A DNA stretch of 64,000 nucleotides from Hyphomicrobiales bacterium (GTDB taxonomy: Bacteria; Pseudomonadota; Alphaproteobacteria; Rhizobiales; Rhizobiaceae): the NCBI GenBank assembly GCA_900468285.1, contig UBTF01000005.1, positions 62,001-126,000 of the forward strand. The letters are read 5' to 3'. The number at the start of each line of letters is the position of its first letter. Position 1 is the first letter of the stretch. The notes under the pieces are model-generated. The model saw nothing but the letters and a program-made list of their open reading frames with translations, was not told the origin of the DNA and did no database searches. Below are positions 61,382-64,000 of this stretch, piece by piece. A program made the position numbers and the translations under genes.

Positions 61382-62028
61382 CTAGTGCCGATGGCCACGA
61401 GCCGATAGGTATAGCTCAATCTGCTCCGCAATTCTAAGGGCGTCGTCGACTTCGACGCCAAGGTAACGTACGGTGCTTTCCAGCTTGGCATGGCCGAGCA
61501 GAATCAGGACTGCTCGAAGGTTGCCCGTCTTCTTGTAAATCTGGGCTGCCTTGGTTCTCCTCAGGAAGTGAGTGCCATAGGCCCTGCTGTCAAGCCCGAT
61601 TGACCCGACCCATCGTTGGACAATCCGCGCATACTGCCTTGTCGACAGATGCTGCGACGTCTTTCGGATGCTCGGAAACAGATAGCTGCTGCCGTTCCTT
61701 CGAACAAAGGGAAGCCACGCCACGAGCGCGATCTTGGTCTGCTCGGTGACCTCGAACTGGACGGGCCTCTTCGTCTTCTTTGGATGATGGTCGCTCGATC
61801 TCGGATCGAACTACCGGACCATAAGTCCTCAACCTTCAGCTTGACGAGGTCACAAGCGCGAAGCTTGCTGTCGATGGCGAGGTTGAAGAGCGCCAGTTCC
61901 CGGATCGCGCCGCTCATCTCTAGTCGAACGCGGATCGACCACACGTTCTTTGGCTGTAGTGGACGCTTCTGCCCCACCAGGATTCCCTTGTTCCATGGAT
62001 ATCGATTACGCAGTACGGCGGTGTCCAT
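61382..62028 (-). pseudogene. Tyrosine recombinase (site-specific integrase), broken by a one-base deletion
   Basis: The reading starts at 62028 (MDTAVLRNRYPWNKGILVG) and passes through ALFNLAIDSKLRACDLVKLK, which holds the first catalytic Arg. It shifts frame near 61780, where AAAGAAGACG lacks one A compared with the expected Lys-Lys-Thr reading. It then resumes as the C-terminal part with GTHFLRRTKAAQIYKKTGNL and LLGHAKLESTVRYLG, holding the remaining His, Arg and Tyr. Adding one base gives a continuous 215-aa protein. This small integrase type is widespread in rhizobial genomes. Confidence 0.8.
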
Positions 62029-62190
62029 GCCAAAGCCTCCCGCGTCGCCTCCGTCAGGCAGTCGGACTATAGCACGCTTGTCGCTGTGTGGCCCAAGACG
62101 GAAAAGCCAGGATGTGCAACCTGTCCAGTTCATGCGGCGACTGTCGTCCTCATGATGCGATAAGAGCTGTTAGTGCCAGTAGCAGGGTAC

Positions 62191-62635
62191 CTAAAAGGTG
62201 GACTTAGGCGGGGCTGCCACGATAGAGCTGAAGAAAGCGCGCCGGCATTCCTGCAAGTTCCGCCACGATGGCGCCCATGGTCGGGTCAGTCCAAAGGTCT
62301 TCAAAAATGCTTCGGCTTCCATACCCCGTGCCACCTGAACTATAATTTCACGGTTTTTTTGGTGGAAGAAAGGGGTGGTCTGCCTCTCCTCCCCTAATAA
62401 CGTGCGACCAATCCCAAGTGACGTCGATTGTACCTGTTTCCGGGAATTCGGCGGGCTGTCTAATTTCGCCGGTGAGGATCGGATGGGCACCGGTCAGCAA
62501 TGTCATCATTTGCACCTGCCAATAGCGATTTGGGACAGCTACAGCAGACCGAAACCATCCCTCGACGTCGTTCGCCGACAGATACTTAACGCAGAAAAAT
62601 ACCCACGTTGACAATAGGTTGCCGGCATTGGACAA
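62191..62635 (-). pseudogene. Unknown protein with a frameshift in an A7 tract
   Basis: The first frame (from about 62635) reads VKYLSANDVEGWFRSAVAVP and TIDVTWDWSHVIRGGEADHP and stops after a run of seven A (plus-strand T run at 62354-62360). Removing one A continues into FLPPKNREIIVQVARGMEAE and a further 45 residues to 62191. No ATG precedes the first frame, so the 5' end may also be lost. I do not recognise the family. A seven-base run could also allow slippage. Confidence 0.5.
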
Positions 62636-62995
62636 GGATCTAAGCTCGAGTCATTTTACGCCAAGCAGAGCGTGCTTGCCGACCTCCGGACAGAATACAA
62701 ACACCCCTAGCGGGTCGTCATAGCCGGTCGCACGACGACTCCGGCGAAGGCACTACGGTCACCGCGCTCACCGGCAAGATGATCTGCCCCATGATAAGGG
62801 ATACTCGATGTTGCAGGGCATCCACGACGTGACTGCAGGCAAAGTCGTCCCCACGTTCAGCGGAACTTCCATTCGGGAATCTTTGGGTAAGATGTCCGCT
62901 CTTCGCGCAACCCGGCCATGGACTTCGCAGTTTCGAGACAACCTTTGGCGCTTGGCCCATGCACCAAGACCTAGAAAGGTTCAGCTTCCTCGGAC
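62636..62995. other. 360-bp interval without a recognisable gene
   Basis: Short frames on both strands lack ribosome sites and family resemblance. Nothing structural was recognised. Confidence 0.35.
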
Positions 62996-63481
62996 CTAAA
63001 GGCGTTGCACGACGCGGGAATGTTGAACAGGCGGCTGCATCAGCTCTATGGTGATGCCATCCGGGCCAGAGATGTACGCGACCAATGTTCCGCGTCGGGG
63101 TCCGGCCGGTATCGGCTGCGGCGAACCCTTCACGGCCCACCCCGCCCTCTCGACCCGCGCGATCGCCCTGCGGATATCCGTAACCGTAAAGGCGATGTGC
63201 GCGGCGCCGATTGCACCCGCGCTCCGAGGTGTCTCCCCCAGCGTACTGCCTGTCGAATATTCGAGAAGCTCGATAGGGTAGCCATTTGGAGCTGTCACCA
63301 GCGCCATTCGGCAGCGCGGATCGTCAACCCCCGTGGCCTCCCGTAGGAACTCCCCACCCATCTCTCCTTGGCGAGCAAGGTCGAAACCCATCGCCTCAGT
63401 CCAGAACTGGATCGCCTCCTCCAACGAGGCGACCGAGAATCCGGTGTGGTCCACAGCTATTACGCCTGCATCTTCGGCCAT
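62996..63481 (-). CDS. VOC (glyoxalase/dioxygenase superfamily) protein
   Basis: 161-aa two-module VOC protein. The first module opens with AVDHTGFSVASLEEAIQFWT and the second with AHIAFTVTDIRRAIARVE, ending in SGPDGITIELMQPP. The metal ligands His (in VDHTGFSV), Glu (in PIELLEY), His (in AHIAFTV) and Glu (in TIELMQ) are present. It could be a lactoylglutathione lyase-like enzyme or an extradiol dioxygenase-like protein. It is in the same direction as the two genes upstream. Confidence 0.85.
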   Translation of the reverse strand: MAEDAGVIAVDHTGFSVASLEEAIQFWTEAMGFDLARQGEMGGEFLREATGVDDPRCRMALVTAPNGYPIELLEYSTGSTLGETPRSAGAIGAAHIAFTVTDIRRAIARVERAGWAVKGSPQPIPAGPRRGTLVAYISGPDGITIELMQPPVQHSRVVQRL

Positions 63482-63505
63482 TTCTATTCCTCATATATCG
63501 AGCAG

Positions 63506-63691
63506 TTACGTCTGTGCCCGAGCTAACGACGGCTCAATAGCCTTACGATTGTCTTTCGTCTCTCGACATCGTTGGGAGCAGAACTTCACGTTGTCCCAGG
63601 TCTTCTCCCACTTCTTTCTCCATGAGAACGGCCTACTACAGACCGGACAGATCTTAGTGGGCAGGTCCGACTTCTCACGACGCTTCGGCAT
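63506..63691 (-). CDS. DUF2256 domain-containing protein
   Basis: 61-aa zinc-binding-type protein with a treble-clef-like pattern: [20 protein letters not shown] and later KFCSQRC give four Cys. It matches the DUF2256 family, which is small, conserved and of unknown function. It lies 24 bp upstream of the VOC gene. Confidence 0.88.
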   Translation of the reverse strand: MPKRREKSDLPTKICPVCSRPFSWRKKWEKTWDNVKFCSQRCRETKDNRKAIEPSLARAQT

Positions 63692-63745
63692 CCGTCACTC
63701 CAGACGGTTTCCATCGATGACTAGACCTTGCCGTGCATGGCCAAC

Positions 63746-64000
63746 TCAAGCCGACGGTAACGTCCGCGCGGTGAGCTTGTTTCCATCCGGATCACGAAGA
63801 TAGGCGACAAATGAGCCATTAGGACGCTCTGACGGCGGTGTCTCGATCGACTTCCCTCCGTGGCTTGTCCCGGCGTCGTGCCATGCTTTCACATGCTCGG
63901 GGCTTGGAGCGACAAGACCGATCGTTCCACCGTTGGCGACCGTCGCTGGTTTCCCATCAATCGGCGTTGTTACCATAAGGCGGCTTCCGGCATGTATGTA
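63746..64000 (-). CDS. VOC family protein, 5' part beyond the window
   Basis: The frame is open to the window edge, reading AGSRLMVTTPIDGKPATVAN and VAPSPEHVKAWHDAG, ending in YLRDPDGNKLTARTLPS. This is the C-terminal two-thirds of a single-module VOC protein with the final metal-site motif altered (KLTA rather than EL). The true start lies past 64000. The internal ATG at 63976 is not a likely start. Confidence 0.75.
   Translation of the reverse strand, partial: YIHAGSRLMVTTPIDGKPATVANGGTIGLVAPSPEHVKAWHDAGTSHGGKSIETPPSERPNGSFVAYLRDPDGNKLTARTLPSA

Noticed and set aside
62191-62490. Second frame of the A7 region as a separate gene
   Set aside because: Its first residues come from the wrong frame of the upstream part. 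The region makes sense only as the continuation of the 62635 frame.
62718-63140. 140-codon minus-strand frame before the VOC gene
   Set aside because: It overlaps the VOC gene in another frame and shows no protein-like pattern.
1-64000. CRISPR arrays, tRNA and rRNA genes
   Set aside because: No regularly spaced repeats and no tRNA-like cloverleaf or rRNA sequence was recognised.

Overview
The window looks like a stretch of a large conjugative repABC replicon (plasmid or chromid) from an alphaproteobacterium of the order Hyphomicrobiales, most likely Rhizobiaceae or a close relative such as Ochrobactrum/Brucella. The evidence is a complete repABC replication/partition operon with an antisense RNA between repB and repC, a Ti-plasmid-type mating-pair operon trbBCDEJKLFGHI, and a Ti-type DNA-processing region (traAFBH and traCDG reading away from an oriT). 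No rRNA, tRNA, CRISPR array or intact transposase was seen.

Layout. (1) 1-11207: a catabolic operon made of a periplasmic binding protein, a large glycosidase-like protein, two permeases, a fused double ATPase of the oligopeptide class, hydroxypyruvate isomerase, tartronate semialdehyde reductase and glycerate 2-kinase. Together they look like import of an unknown carbon source and conversion of its C3 part to 2-phosphoglycerate. (2) 11324-16135: an orphan amino-acid binding protein divergent from a membrane GGDEF-EAL protein, a recombinase-like remnant, and a Fic protein with an inverted repeat over its start. (3) 16337-24968: four regulator/oxidoreductase modules (LysR-SDR-CMD-Atu4866, SDR-AraC, TetR-SDR, MarR-FAD monooxygenase). 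(4) 25364-30596: a nucleotidyltransferase-HEPN protein, a small unknown gene and repCBA on the minus strand. (5) 31231-49167: the trb operon (+), traHBFA (-), oriT, and traCDG (+), followed by a WGR-domain protein and small unknown genes. (6) 51341-60432: a HAD phosphatase, a TetR-controlled RND efflux pair, and a TetR-SDR-OYE module whose last gene is cut by an IS21-like end. (7) 60433-64000: a decayed accessory zone with an orphan SUKH-like protein, two genes each broken by a one-base frameshift, two VOC proteins (one cut by the window edge) and a DUF2256 protein.

How it fits together. repABC copies and partitions the replicon. TraA with TraC/TraD should nick oriT, TraG should couple the DNA to the channel, and Trb proteins build the channel. 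The quorum-sensing genes usual in Ti-type plasmids (traI, traR, traM) are not in the window, although an 18-bp dyad with tra-box geometry sits between repA and trbB. The flanks carry small self-regulated redox/efflux modules, several with clear inverted-repeat candidate operators, plus signs of past insertion and decay.

Nothing here is clearly a new defence or mobile system. The best leads for new biology are the glycosidase/ABC/C3-acid operon, the Fic start-codon hairpin, the binding-protein/c-di-GMP pair, the NT-HEPN protein beside repABC, and the regulatory dyads of the conjugation region.
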